A stretch of DNA of 64,000 nt from Voacanga thouarsii (GCA_026120185.1 JANUWF010001217.1:1207001-1271000); one strand, 5' to 3'. Shown: positions 10,476 to 22,304, counted from the stretch's first letter. Numbers and translations: made by a program. Notes: generated from the sequence alone by a model not told the origin.

Positions 10476-10503
10476 CCCATGCATTACACGGGCAACAACT
10501 TAG
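10476..10503 (+). other. Helitron 3' terminus (hairpin plus CTTAG)
   Basis: The stem CCCATG/CACGGG has one A-C mismatch that a single G-to-A change explains. The loop is CATTA. The hairpin ends 7 bases before CTTAG, and the next host base is T. Spacing and layout fit the Helitron rule of a hairpin just upstream of CTRR. Confidence 0.75.
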
Positions 10504-12521
10504 TGATAAAAATGTTCTCTATAAAACTTTTTATTGTTGTTTTTTTTTTTTTGGTCTCACAGCATTCTATAAAAGTAAAAAGGAAAAGTGGCTACAACAC
10601 CGAAACTACAGTAAATTTTGTATTTATTGTGTTCTTTTTATTGCAATACAATAACGTTTTACAGTAAAATTATTGATAAAAAAGTTTTAATAGATCAAAA
10701 GAGAGAGATATATATTGACTACTTATTTTGTTATCTGATAATGAAATTTTACCATAAAACCACTAATTTGACAAAGAAAAAATAGAAGTTGGGGTAAAAT
10801 GTCAAGTTGTGTTAGAATATCACGAGATGTGAATGGCAGTTGATGCTAAATATTCTTGAAAATTACCTATAGTATATTTTATTTCTACTATTAAAATATG
10901 ATATATTAAAACAAAATAAATATTACATCTAAGGGTGGAGGCGTGGGGAAAGTGCATGGCCCAATTCTTAAAATTGTACAAAACACTTTATGCATAAAAA
11001 GGAAAGCGGTAGTATCCCTTTCGACGTTCACTTCGATTTTAATACATTGGCCCATGTTATTGCCGCACTCAATCTAAGCTGTTACACACACACACACACA
11101 AAGAAAAACAAATTCGTGTCATTGTTCATTTTTTGTCAATCAGGGGCTTTTTTGTCGTTTCAATTTTTCTTTCAATAGTCAAGCACAAACAGTGGTCTCA
11201 ACTTCGATGGATCGATGTTTACGGAGTGTTTGTGCCCCCTGTTTTGTGTAGATATGTGGCTTCGAAACAACCTAAAGACTAAAAAATCGGCTACATGTTA
11301 GAAAAGTTAAAATCAATTTTTAGATCATGATTGTTAGAGTAAAATCAATTTTTTCCTTTGATCCCATTCTTTGTGAAGGGTAGAAAAGTTGTTGAATCCC
11401 AAAGAATTCTGCTACTGGTTTTGAAGCTGGGCTTGTTGGGTTTACTTTGCATGCAATTGTGGAAGCGGAAGGTGAAGCTTATTTGTGGGGTTTTTGCTTT
11501 GTTGAAGAAATTTTTGGAGGGTGAAGGAGCTGGGTTGGATAGCTTGGGAGGAAATTATTTTGGGTTCTTTGTTACAGTTGGTTCTGTTTTGTTGTTGGGG
11601 AGTTTAAGGTGAGAGATGTGTTGAAGAAGGCTAAGGAAATGACTGCTTCAGAGGTATTGATTAAGGGCTAATAGTGATCCTGGTGATGGTTGAGAGGGCC
11701 ATCGGAGGTGTCTAAGGTTGTTTCTGGTGCCAGAAAAGGTTGTTTCTGGTGCCAGAAAAGGTAATTTCTGTGGTTTTGCTATCGAGTTAGGTCACAGGTG
11801 TGGATTTCTCCCTTTCTTCTTCCATAGCTTCCTCTTTGGCTATGCTTTTTTTCTCTCAAGTACTTGCATCTACCTATATATGGATTTGTGATATATGTTT
11901 GTAATTGGTTTTATTTACAAGCATGTGTGGTTTGGGCAATTTGCATGCCATTCTTTTATTTGATTCTGTAACTTTTTTGTCCTTTCACAATCCTTTCCAA
12001 GATTCCCTTAAACCCTCTCAATTTCTTATTTAAGTTCTTTTTTTTTTTTTTTTGCCCTTTTTGTTCTCTGTAGTTTTCTATTTTTGCACCACCTAACATG
12101 CATGTTCTTGGGCTTGTCTAATTTAGATTGGATCAGAAGGATCTCTCTTTGTTCTTTTTTCTAATTTTAAATTCCATCTCTCACATAGGTACTACTCTCT
12201 GAATCCTATTTTCAATATTTATCTGCTAATGGGAAAAATTATGGCTTTTCTTGTCGATATATTTTGGTCTCTGATGGAAATGCAGCTTTTTGAGAAAGAT
12301 CCCACTAGGGAATTCTCATTGTTTCATCAACTTTAAGTATCATATTTCCTTGTGATTTGTTCTGAAAGGAGCCCCTTATAGAAATGATTTAAAGTCTTTA
12401 GGGTTGATTTTCAATTATGTTGGTAGGACAACAATTTTTTCCCTTCCTCTCTTGAAAACCTCACTGAATCTTGGTCCATGCTTTTTCTTGAATATTATTG
12501 TTAACGTCAATTTTGCCGAGC
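10504..12521. other. Spacer with a coding-like but unidentified patch
   Basis: Mostly AT-rich. A (CA)n run lies at about 11083-11100. Between 11358 and 11660 the sequence is GC-richer with open frames (for example GLVGFTLHAIVEAEGEAYL in one frame, VRDVLKKAKEMTASE in another), as in a frameshifted exon, but I cannot name a family. Near 11714-11760 a 23-base unit containing TTTCTGGTGCCAGAAA is repeated twice in tandem. Confidence 0.45.
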
Positions 12522-13206
12522 TGACACAATGGTTACTTTGAGCCGATGCCGATTTGATAAATTGGGACGAGCTGATGAAGTCAACATTTCGAGTAGTCGA
12601 TGGTCATGGTCAACATCGGCACCACGGAGCCGATAAGAAGGAAAACAGATTCCTGATCTTTCGACGTAAGTATTCTGCACAACCATTGGGAGCATATTTG
12701 GCTGGAAGAAACTCCACGATCTGCTAAGGGCTCGTTTGCAGCAAGTATAAAATGGGAGCAGTGCCCAGAACAAAAAAAAGACAATAATCCATCATCCAGC
12801 AACGTTCAACTTCAATTTCTTCTACTTCATCGTTATTTACAGCTTTTTAGTTTAGAATCTCATTTCCTTATAGCTTTCTTACTGCTTTATTTTAGCTTTT
12901 TCTCTACCGTTTTGTTTACAGCTTTTCTTTACAGCTTCCTGTTCGTCTTGTTTCAATATCAGACATTTTTTGTACTTTCCTTTAAGCAAGTTAATACAAG
13001 TATCATTCTATTCTCCCAAAAAGGTCCTTCCGTTGAGCATTCTCAGCTGACTTTCTTGAACCCTTTCTATAGTAAGTTCAAGGAATCCGGTCCCTGATTA
13101 AAAAAAGATCTGATACCATTTTTTGTTTCACCATATCGGATCGTTTGTGTTTATCGGATGTGAAGCCGATCCCCGTTTGAATCAGCTTCCTATTTTAACA
13201 ACAACA
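12522..13206 (+). repeat. 5' LTR of the Tat element
   Basis: Begins TGACACAATGG and ends near ACAACA, just before the PBS-like site. A TATA box (TATAAAAT) lies at 12746-12753, with a downstream T/C-rich leader. No partner LTR survives in the window, so both ends rest on the TG/CA rule and the PBS position. Confidence 0.6.
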
Positions 13207-13211
13207 CATAC

Positions 13212-13230
13212 TGGCACGCCCAATAGGACC
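13212..13230 (+). other. PBS-like site
   Basis: TGGCACGCCCAATAGGACC lies six bases after the inferred LTR end. The same position after the 5' LTR of the second Tat element (about 30703-30727) holds a decayed version (GTCACACCTAGTGAGACC). I cannot name the primer tRNA. Confidence 0.5.
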
Positions 13231-13246
13231 AGAGGTTAGTATTCGC

Positions 13247-15112
13247 ATGCTATTGCGGTCAGGACGAACAATGGCAAACAATTCACAGCAACCACAGGCA
13301 CCGGAGACATCCGAGCGACCCCCAATCCATGCTCTCCAGGGAGTCTTTGATTATTCGGTCACTACTAGCAGCTGTACTCAGGATACTTCTGTGGAGCAGG
13401 GAGGTCAGTCCTCGCCCCCACCACCGGTGTCTCAGTCGATGTCTACCTCATTGACTGCTATTCGACATACTATGAAACAATGTACTAGCGAGCTCTTACA
13501 GGAGCTTATTCCACAGTTTGCTACTATTTTTCGACCTCTGTTTCGAAATGAGCTCCAACAATTTGCATAGAGGCAAAATTCGCAAACCTTTGCTCAGCCA
13601 TCAGGTTACCATGCTCAAGGGACAAACACGGCCCCTGCATACCCCATGCTGTCGGCTGATGGTGCACCCTCTCATGGCTCAGTGCACCTCTTGCGAAGAG
13701 AAATGAGCTTCCCTGCTACCAGGGGGCATCAAGTTCTAGGAGTGGTGGCTCAAAATATGGTGCCAGCAGAAATGTTTCCAGGCAAAAGTCCGGTCCCAAT
13801 AACAGGGTTACCATCAACTTATGAAGTTGGGCCAAACCTTGTTAGGGGAAACACGCCGCTTTGTAGGGGGCAGACGAGTTACTCTGTTCCTTACCCTCCT
13901 TTATATCTGACAATTACAACAGCTAACCCAGAGCAGGGAATTGGAAGTATTGAGCCGTCCACAGGGCAAGGTCCCCAACTTGTCATGCAAAGTCCTTTAC
14001 CTCAGTTTCAACGGTCGTACCAGCCAACGGATATGGTAATGGAAACATTCCGACGGCAGTCGCGGGATCGGCTGGTATACAAAAAACCTTACCCTTAATG
14101 GGTAGATTCCATGGAAGTGCTCCCTCAAGTTTACAAGCTTCCGGAGTTTTCAACATTTTCTGGTGAAGGCAATAAGTCCACCATAGAACACATCGGAAGA
14201 TTCACAGCATAATGCGGTGAGTTGAGAAATAATGAATGGCATAAGTTACAACTGTTTTCATTATCCTTGACAGGAGCAGCATTCACATGGTATGCCAATC
14301 TAGTTCCTAATTCTGTATACTCTTGGACTGACATGAAAAGAATGTTTCACCAACGTTTCTTTAAACTGGTATCGGAAGTTTCCATTGCGGACCTTCTGGT
14401 AATAAAGCAAAAGGGATCAGAAGATGTTGCGAATTTTATTGAGTGTTTCCGGTAAGCTAAGTCCAAATGTACAACCCAGTTGCCTGAAACAGAATATGCA
14501 AGGATTGCTATTAGCAAGATGCATCCGCAGCTCAAAGAACGTCTCATTCTCTAAGACTTCTCGGATTTATCCCGACTGTTGTCTCACGCTGTCAGAATAG
14601 AAGAGATGATCAAGGAGAAAGAGAAGAGGCGTTCCGTCAAGTTTTCTCATGGCCAGACAATGATATCCATTATAGACGACACTAATGAGGAAGATGGAGA
14701 GCAGGCTATAGAGGTAATGGCAGCAGAATTGGTAAAGGGCACATCCTATGCGTGTCCTCACTTGAAGCCCGGCAAAAGAAAGGAGGAAATTGCCACATCA
14801 GGACCTTCCTATTCATTTGACGTCTCAAAAGCTGAACAAATCTTTGACCAACTGGTGGCAGATAAGCAGATTCGCCTGGCTTATAGACACAAAGTCCCCA
14901 GCCAGGAAGAGTTGAAAGGAAAAAGGTACTATAAATGGCATAACTCTTTCTCGCATAGCACTAACAGTTGTATTATTTTCAGAAACATCATACAGAAGGC
15001 TATCCAGGATGGAAGATTGAAGTTTGCAGACAAAAAGGAAGAGACTTTGGTAGACACAGATCCATTCCCGTTAGCTGACGCACACATGCTGCAAACAATA
15101 TGTAGGAAATAA
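13247..15112 (+). pseudogene. Tat gag polyprotein, several in-frame stops
   Basis: The start (MLLRSGRTMANN) precedes a low-complexity Q/P/S-rich N-terminus and then the retrotransposon-gag domain (about 14130-14550; motifs FSTFSGEG, FTWYANLVPNSVYSW, MFHQRFF, ADLLVIKQK). A second conserved block follows at 14579-15112 (KAEQIFDQLVADKQIRL, YYKWHNSFSHSTNSC). Stops occur at about 13568, 14096, 14210, 14453, 14552 and 15110. Each sits where a one-step CAA or CAG change would give it. Frame is otherwise kept over 1.8 kb, so decay is by point mutation rather than indels. Confidence 0.85.
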
Positions 15113-15368
15113 GAAGAACATACAGGAAACAACAAGCCTAGGGGGATAGAGCAAGCATTCCAGAGATTGGATGGTAAACCGTCAATTTTTACCCGTTTAT
15201 CTCCTCTCTCTTTTGTAGCACATTTTCATGGCAAAAGAAGGAAAACTAACAGTGCAAGTACCCCAAAAGGAGACATTTCTACCTGGCCTCTGTTCCCGAC
15301 CATCAAAGTCCTAAAAAAGACGAGAGCAGAGGAAGCGGGCACAATAAAGGCGGCTGGTTGATGCCTGG

Positions 15369-16100
15369 GTGGAAGAACAACTAGTTCCTGATAATGGCCA
15401 AAATATGCTCAGCATATTACCATTAAGTTTTCGAGCCACCTCTCGTCAAGAATCCACTGAAAAGGATTTTCATGCGGAAGAAAGAGCCACAGTAGAACTG
15501 GTGGATGTCCAAATTCCCCCAGAGGGGATGCTTTTTCCCATTCCAATAGCCCAAAATGTTAACCACCTCAGGCCCCTGTACATTAAAGCAAATGTCAATG
15601 GCAAGCCACTTACTCGGATTTTTGTTGACGGTGGAGCTGTCTTAAACATAATGCCTTTCTCCACCTTGAAACGGCTGGGTAAAGATAAGTTAGATTTGTC
15701 CCCTACTGATGTACAGATAGTTAATTTCACTGGAGAGGTAGTTGGGGCCAAAGGCGTTATCACTTGTGAAGTTACAGTCGGGTCCAAAACTAGTAAAACG
15801 GTCTTTTTTATAATTGATGCGAAGCCAGCTTATTCCGTTTTATTGGGCAGGGATTGGATTCATGTAAACTGGTGCGTACCGTCCACTTTACACCAGATGA
15901 TGCTGATCCGGGATGGAGAACGAGTAGAGCAGATCCCAACCAATCCTAATTCATTTTCAGCCGAAATCCACATGAACGAAGCTTTGTTTTATCATCCGAC
16001 CTTCAATCCAAGCCACTATGCCAAGCTAACGATAGCCCATAACTTGATCACCACTGAGGAATCAGGCAGCCCACGATCGGAAGATCCAGAGGTCCGATGA
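15369..16100 (+). pseudogene. Tat aspartic protease region
   Basis: An open segment of 243 codons, probably part of the former polyprotein rather than a separate gene. The retropepsin active-site region reads FVDGGAVLNIMPFSTLKRLG, in which DGG replaces the usual D-T/S-G, as is common in Tat elements. The second half of the fold reads YSVLLGRDWIHVNWCVPSTL. The preceding PLYIKANVNGKPL is typical of the lineage. Continuous with the RT segment downstream apart from stops. Confidence 0.85.
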
Positions 16101-16129
16101 GCTCCTGGCTTCGTTGCTCAAGATCTGTT

Positions 16130-17723
16130 AATAGAAGTAGACATAGGAGAAGCGCGGGAAAACAGAACAGCCAAGGTAAGTTTACATTTGACCATTGAGC
16201 AAAAGGAGAAGATAACTTGTCTGATCCGCAGGTACAAAGATTGCTTTGCGTAGGACTACCATGAGATGCTCGGTTTGGACCGAAGTATTGTGGAACATCG
16301 CCTACCTATGAAAGAAGGCTTTAAGCCCCATAAACAACCGGCAAGACGTTTTAATCCTACATTACTACCCAGGATCAAGGAGGAGGTAGAAAGGTTACTC
16401 TGATGTGGGTTCATTCGTACGTGCCGATATGCAGAATGGATATCTAACATTATGCCGGTCATTAAGAAGAACGGTCAACTACGGGTCTGCATAGACTTCA
16501 GAAACGTGAACTTGGCCACTCCAAAGGATGAGTATGCTATGCCAATGGCAAATATGTTAGTAGATTATGCTACGGGTAACCAGTTTTTGAGCTTCATGGA
16601 TGGTTATTCAGGGTATAACTAGATATTCATAACTGAAAAAGATACACACAAAACGGCATTCCGTTGCCCAGGGTCTATCAGCTTATTCGAATGGGTGGTT
16701 ATGCCATTTGGTTTGAAGAACGCTGGGACCACCTTTCAACGGGCCATGAATCTCATCTTCCACGACCTTATCGGTAGCACCATGGAAGTCTACATAGACG
16801 ACTTGGTCGTAATATCCCCCATATTTCTACAACACTTAGTTGATTGGGAACAAGCGTTTCTTCGGATACGTCAGCACCACTTGAAGATCAACCCGGCTAA
16901 GTGTGCCATTGGAGTTACAGTTGGGAATTTCCTTGGATTTTTAGTACACCAGAGGGGGATTGAGATAGATTAGAATAAGGCTCGGGATATTCTACAAGCA
17001 AGACCGCTTCAGACGAAGAAAGAGCTACAAAGTTTCTTGGGAAAGATCAATTTTTTACGGCGTTTTTTGGCAAATACTGTAGGTAAGCAGAAGGTATTTT
17101 CTTCTTTGTTATGGTTAAAGTTATCTCAAGAATTTATCTGGCAGCCTGAGCATCAAGTAGCATTTGATCAAATCAAGATAGCCTTATCACATCCACCGGT
17201 GTTGGCTTCTCCGTATGACCAGTCTCCCATGAAATTATATATCTCAACTGCAGAAGGATCTATCGGTAGTTTATTGTTTCAGGATGACCAGCAAGGGATA
17301 GAAAGAGCAGTATACTACCTTAGCCGAAATCTATCAAGTACGGAGACCAGGTACACCTCTATTGAAAAGCTATGCTTATCTCTTCACTATGCATGCACAA
17401 AGTTAGAGCATTACTTGTTATTTAGGGAGGTACATATCCTATGTAAGGTGGATTTAATCAAACTCTTGTTGAATCACCCTTTACTGAATGGGCGGCTTAT
17501 GAAATGGGCGGTCAAATTACATACTTTTTCTCTAACTTATGTGCCACTGAGGACTGTGAAAGGACAAGCTGTTGCATATTTTTTAGCTGAACATCCTTCT
17601 CTGGAGATACCACAAATGGATGGGGACAAGCCACAGAGGTACGTTTCTTTGAAACCATAGGTTTTACAATTTGATAGCTCAAGTACCCAACAGAAGGCTG
17701 GTATTGGTCTGATTCTTTTCTAT
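16130..17723 (+). pseudogene. Tat reverse transcriptase, RNase H and start of second RNase H
   Basis: RT blocks in order: HRLPMKEGFKPHKQ (about 16300), IKKNGQLRVCIDFRNVN (about 16465), GYSGYN then a stop, KTAFRCPGSISLFEWVVMPF with GLKNAG (about 16650-16730), and the catalytic MEVYIDDLVV at about 16780. The connection and RNase H follow (FLGKINFLRRFL, then PVLASPYDQSPMKLYIS, AVYYLSRNLSSTETRY, LEHYLLFREVHI). At 17661 VLQFDSSSTQQKAG begins the second RNase H and is cut at about 17723. Stops at about 16252, 16400, 16620 and 16972. Confidence 0.87.
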
Positions 17724-18459
17724 CAAAACTATTATTTATTTGACTAAAATATCCTTTATATATATAATAATCCAAATTCACCCTTTCTAGGATTTTTTCG
17801 AAATTACTAGCAAAATCATATTATTAAATATTTTATTCATGAAATAAAAATTAGCTTAGGGACAACTAGATCATGATCATATTTCCATGGCTATTCACAA
17901 TCATGAACATATACAATCCTTCAATTCATCAAATCATCCAAATCATACATACAAGCATAAATCTCAATTTATCAAGATATGATCTAACCCCTACTAGCAT
18001 AAATATGATCATGGCTTCAATAATCCAACATGAATATAAATCATATTCACCAAATGTGACATAATCTCTAGTATACTTAATCATGGAGGCATGCATTAAA
18101 CCTCAAATCATCATACAATCAACCAAGATAATCCATCCATGCATAAATCCCATCTCCTTCATATTCATACATATATTCATGCTTCAATCTCAACAATACA
18201 TACTCAAATCCTATCCACAATCCACCTTCTATCAACATCATCCTAGAGACATGAATCTAGAATTAAAAGAAGGGTTATAAGAAAGCTTACTTGCTTGATG
18301 AATTCCCTTGAAGGAGTTTTGAATAAGTCTCAACTCCTAGATGTCTAAATCCGACCAAAGAAGGTGAAGGAAGCATGACCATTGGAGAAGAAACCATCTG
18401 GCCAAGGAGGAGAGAGATTCGGCCAAGAGAGAGAGAGAGAGAGACCATTAGTGGATTTA

Positions 18460-18497
<38 letters not shown>

Positions 18498-20415
18498 TTA
18501 GAGATCACGATTAGAGAAGATGGAGTTGTTAGAACAAACCTACTCTGATGGTGTTCTTGAGCCTTCACAAAATTTCTGGTTTTTTATCCAAACTAACAAG
18601 TTGGATTTTGGAGTTTAATGTTAAGAATGGTGTTGATGGACTCACGGCAGTGAGTAGATGAATTATAGAGTTTTTAGAAGTAGTTTGAAGTGATTTGGAT
18701 AGGTATTAGGTGAAAGGAAGAAGTATGTGTTTTTAGTGTGTTGTGTGTTCTTGAAGGTTGAAGGGAATAGAGAGTTTTTGGATGGAAGCTGCCGAAATTC
18801 TGAAGAGATTAGGGCTGGCCGAAATTTTTGTAGGGTTTAGGAAGGTGATTCTCTGATTTGGAAGAGAAAATGAAAGGCTAGTTGTTGAAATCCTTGAAGA
18901 ATATTTTTGAGAAGCAAATTTAAAAACTAAATATTCAAGAATATCTTTGATTCTTGGAGAGCTTTTGGAAGTCTGCCATGGCCAAATTTCTGTGCAGTGT
19001 TTCTGCTGGATGAAAGCTAATTGAAGAGGAGTAATGGTGGCCGAAAAGATTGAGTGAAATGGTGAGGAATAAGTCTGGTTGTTTGAGGAACATTTTATGG
19101 AAGGTTGCTAAATTATGGTGGCTGAAATTTTGGTAACTAATCAAGCATGATTGCAGAGATTTGTTGGAGAGATTTTCTGGTAGCCATGATTGGATTTTTC
19201 GTGCAGAACTTAGGGAGGATAATGGAGTTTAGTTAATGGAGGTTTAAGGGTGGTTTGTGCAGAAAAAGGACGGAGTTTCGGCTAGGAGAGAATTAGGAAA
19301 CAAAGCTGGAAAAACTACTGCACAGTATTTTTCGCAAGACTGGAATTTTTTTTTTCTGGGCAGTTTTAGTTGCCATCTTTCTAGCCGATTTGCAGAGGTT
19401 TTGAAGGGGAGTTTTAGGGGTTTTCAAGGCTGGTTTCCAGCCTTCTTCATGGAAGAAAAACATGGCTAAGGTGCTGAACAAAAATTGGAAGAAAACAGCT
19501 TGGTTTCGGACCTTCAAAGCTGCGATTTGCCCAGGGATTTTTCTGGTTTTACACCAACTTTGTGTAGTCCGACAATGGTCAGAGAAATTCAGGTTGTAAG
19601 CTGATCCAAAAGGCCATTTTTCTGGCAGCATTTAGGAGGGAATATTAGCTAAGAATTTCGACAACTTGAAGGCACAAGAAGCTGGAAAATTTCAGTTCAT
19701 TCCAAGAAGGAAGATGAACCTAACTAGAATGAATTTTTAGAAAGTTCACTAAAGGGATTTATCCCCTTGGAATCTTTCACATCTCCTCCACATTTTCAGA
19801 CCATAAAATGTCTTCCACTAAGACATTTTGATTCTACAAAGCCACAGCACTTCACTGAAATTTCTGGAAAGAAATTGGCTAGAACAATTTGAACAAATTA
19901 ATGAATTGAGAAAATAGGAAAATTAAGGATTAAGATGAAATGAATTCCTCTTAGGAATTTTGTGTAGAACAAATGAGTAGGATTTGAATACTCCTATCAT
20001 GCCTCTCATAGGACAACATCTCTACCCTACTCCAAACACCACTAAGGCTGAAAATGATACTTCCCAAGCAAAAAGAAAATTTAACAAAGCTAAAACTCCT
20101 ATGATGGAATTTGAACCCAAGACCTCAAGAATTAATTCTAAGGCTCTAACCACTAAATCACAACAACTCTTGTTCTTATTTTCCCTCAAAAAAATATTTT
20201 CTTACTCAATCCTCAAGTTGTCTCCCTTTTTCCACCTCAAGCAAAAATTACTATTTTGCCCTTCCCAAGCAATACTCACAACCAAGCCTTCGAGACAATA
20301 AAACTCAAATCCAAAGCATAGAAAATTATTTAAAAAATATATTTAAACATGCAATAAATTATGATATGCATCCCAACCCCCTCACTCTAAGGTTGGTTTT
20401 GATTGAGATTTCACA
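17724..20415 (-). mobile_element. Truncated LTR of a large Tekay-like gypsy family
   Basis: Collinear with 45886-48606 of the solo LTR described below over about 2.7 kb, from TTTGACTAAAATATCC to the shared end TTTCACA at 20415. On the minus strand that end reads TGTGAAAT, a normal LTR start, so the element is probably in minus orientation. About 1.6 kb corresponding to 44281-45885 of the full copy is missing, and the break abuts the broken Tat element. No neighbouring gag/pol or target duplication is seen. An (AT)n run at about 18464-18493 lies close to where the other copy has a (GA)n run. Confidence 0.8.
20103..20169 (-). other. tRNA-like segment with Pol III box A/B motifs inside the LTR
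   Basis: On the minus strand: TTTAGTGGTTAGAGCC (box A-like, T-R-G-Y-NNA-NNGG pattern) followed about 25 bases later by GGGTTCAAATTCC (box B-like, near the GGTTCAANCC consensus). The same arrangement recurs in the other LTR copy at 48296-48363. No full cloverleaf was found, so it is not a tRNA gene; it looks like a tRNA- or SINE-derived piece carried by the LTR. Confidence 0.45.
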
Positions 20416-22304
20416 AAAGCCTTATAAGACTATAAATATATTCTTCACTTGGTAAAATAATATGGCTAATGGATTACCAACGAACAAAATTTTGTGTTGC
20501 AAACATACATATCTGGAAGCCTGTAATCTAACCATGTAAAATTCAGAGCTTTTAAATTTCTTATGTTGTCCTTGGACCCTCTATGATCCCTTTTAATTAA
20601 TTGTAGAGGTTTATATCACCCATTCTTTCCCTCTAAATCCTGTTTCATCTGCCTGCCATTTTCAGGCCATCATCCCAATGCACAGGCTCCAATCTCTTCA
20701 ACGGACAAGGAGTAACCCCTCAATATCAAGCAAATGATTTTGACATTTAAAATTTTTCTCCTCCACGACAGCTAAGAACAGATGAAACTCCCTAGATTGT
20801 TAATGATTTTAGGCTTGCTGCTCTAAATGCTATTGAAAATAGTAAGGCTCTTGGTGTACTAGAAGTTGTTGAAATGATAAAACATTTGAATTTACCCTTT
20901 ATATCTTCAGAGCTGGAATGAAATGTTCTTCTTCGAGAATATTTAGAACTTGTCTGAAAGAACTTAGATAACAGAGGAGAAGAGGGAACCAAAAGCTAGC
21001 TAGATAGCTTGATTTCCAATGCAATAAAATGTTCTTGAAAGTCTTGTTTGATAGTGAAATAGTTTAATTTTCAAGATATACATATGATTTCCATATTCTT
21101 AAAAAGCTCAAAGAAAAGGTCCATTCTAAGATGCCATTATGTACTCTTAACACGTTTGGTCTTCAACAATACAAACTAGCTATCTATGTCTACGTGAAAT
21201 TAGGTTAATGATCAAAGGCACTGGCTTTAATCTGATGTATAAGTGAAAAATCTTCTTTGGAAGGAATCCCTAAGTATTCAAATTTGTAACTCCATTTCAT
21301 TATCAGCTTTTTGGGTTAAGGTGTGCTATTTTTTCACATTTCTAAGTCATTGTCTTCATATTGTTGCAATTCCTATAAGCCATGACCTATATGTACTTTT
21401 GGGTTAGTTGTCATTTGTTGTCACAAGACTAGAAATGGTAAGATGTGGTATATTGTATCATTTTTTGTTTTCATCATCTGTGAAGATGGAAAATTTCGAT
21501 TACATTGAAATCTATGTTGGCTGGGAATCAATATCTAAATAAGATAGAGTGGTTTGTTATTCATTGGTAAGCTTTGGTTCGAGGCAATAGATATTGTGAT
21601 GAAGATGCTCATTATTACTTTAATTTAGTTCACAGAAGCTTACTTATTTCTCTTTTAACAGGACCGAACTGCTTGAATTCAGTCACACTGAACAAATTAT
21701 GAGTATCTCAAAAACAAAGTAAGCATCGTGACACAGAGTCCGTATATTCGATATTGATTATTAGTGATTAATGTTCTGATGTTGAATTCTTTGAAAGATC
21801 ACAGGAGAAGGATTTTGATGCTCACCTGGATTATGGCATTAGTCATCTTTGTAGAAGCTATATTGCTAATATTCTGCATAATGGCATAAGCCTCTATCTA
21901 TAGGTGTTTTAAATCTTACCATTTGTTACATATTATTTATCATACCAATACTCTATTTTGAGTATTGGAAGAAGATATTACTGAAAATTGACAAGCTAAT
22001 AATTACAGCCTCATTACTGACCAATAATGATAATTGTTGCATTCATATGGATATATCTAAATCAAATATAGTATTATATATCTGTATCTACGTAACTTGT
22101 GATAGGAGGCATGTCTATAAATTTTTTTTCCCCAATTTTGGTGGGTAGGCATTGTATGAACGGATACTGCATCCTGGTTTTTTGAGATGTTCAGCACTTG
22201 CCAATCCTTTGTCAGAAACATTGTTAATTTAATGTTTTGTAGGTTCTTTGGCCTCATTGAATAATGTCCTGAGTTGTTATCTAATTTACCTTTTTTTCAT
22301 TTCA
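20416..22304. other. Spacer with a decayed, unidentified coding-like patch
   Basis: At about 20655-21060 one frame reads through stops as PQYQANDFDI, SPPRQLRTDET, VNDFRLAALNAIENSKALG then VLEVVEMIKHLNLPFISSE, with at least four stops. The amino-acid texture is that of a real, old exon, but I do not recognise the protein. A second small patch follows an AG at 21660 (ELLEFSHTEQIMSISKTK). The rest is AT-rich and silent. Confidence 0.45.

Larger units (their letters stand above)
6421..10503 (+). mobile_element. Non-autonomous Helitron with multiple captured gene fragments
   Basis: The right end has Helitron architecture. A hairpin at 10476-10492 (CCCATG, five-base loop, CACGGG) is followed by CAACAACTTAG and then a T. 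CTTAG is one C-to-T change from the usual CTAG end. The left side (ATAATAGGAG..., then GAGAGTCACCTGGCATG) is the style of sequence that starts many plant Helitrons, but the exact 5' TC is lost in an AT repeat. Between the ends lie pieces of at least four unrelated genes in the same orientation, with introns kept: CSN6-like, neuroguidin/Sas10-like, PreP and KNL2. No Rep/helicase is present, so movement would depend on an autonomous partner. The 3' end and gene mosaic are visible in sequence; the Helitron mechanism is inference. A Pack-MULE is less likely because no long terminal inverted repeats were seen. Confidence 0.75.
12522..17723 (+). mobile_element. Tat-lineage Ty3/gypsy retrotransposon, 3' part missing
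   Basis: Order: 5' LTR (12522-13206), PBS-like site, gag, aspartic protease, reverse transcriptase, RNase H, and the first residues of a second (archaeal-type) RNase H, which is the mark of the Tat lineage. The second RNase H is cut at about 17723, where an unrelated LTR fragment starts. Integrase and 3' LTR are absent. All frames carry scattered stops, nearly all of the CAA/CAG/CGA/TGG-to-stop type. Confidence 0.85.

Noticed and set aside
6421..10503. Pack-MULE as the capturing element
   Set aside because: No long terminal inverted repeats or 9-bp duplications were seen, whereas the right end has a Helitron hairpin and CTTAG.
12507..12802. Minus-strand open frames near the 5' LTR of the first Tat element
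   Set aside because: They are antisense to the LTR and its TATA region and resemble no protein.
20103..20169. A true tRNA gene
   Set aside because: Only box A/B-like motifs are present; acceptor and anticodon stems do not form convincingly. Kept as a tRNA-like segment.
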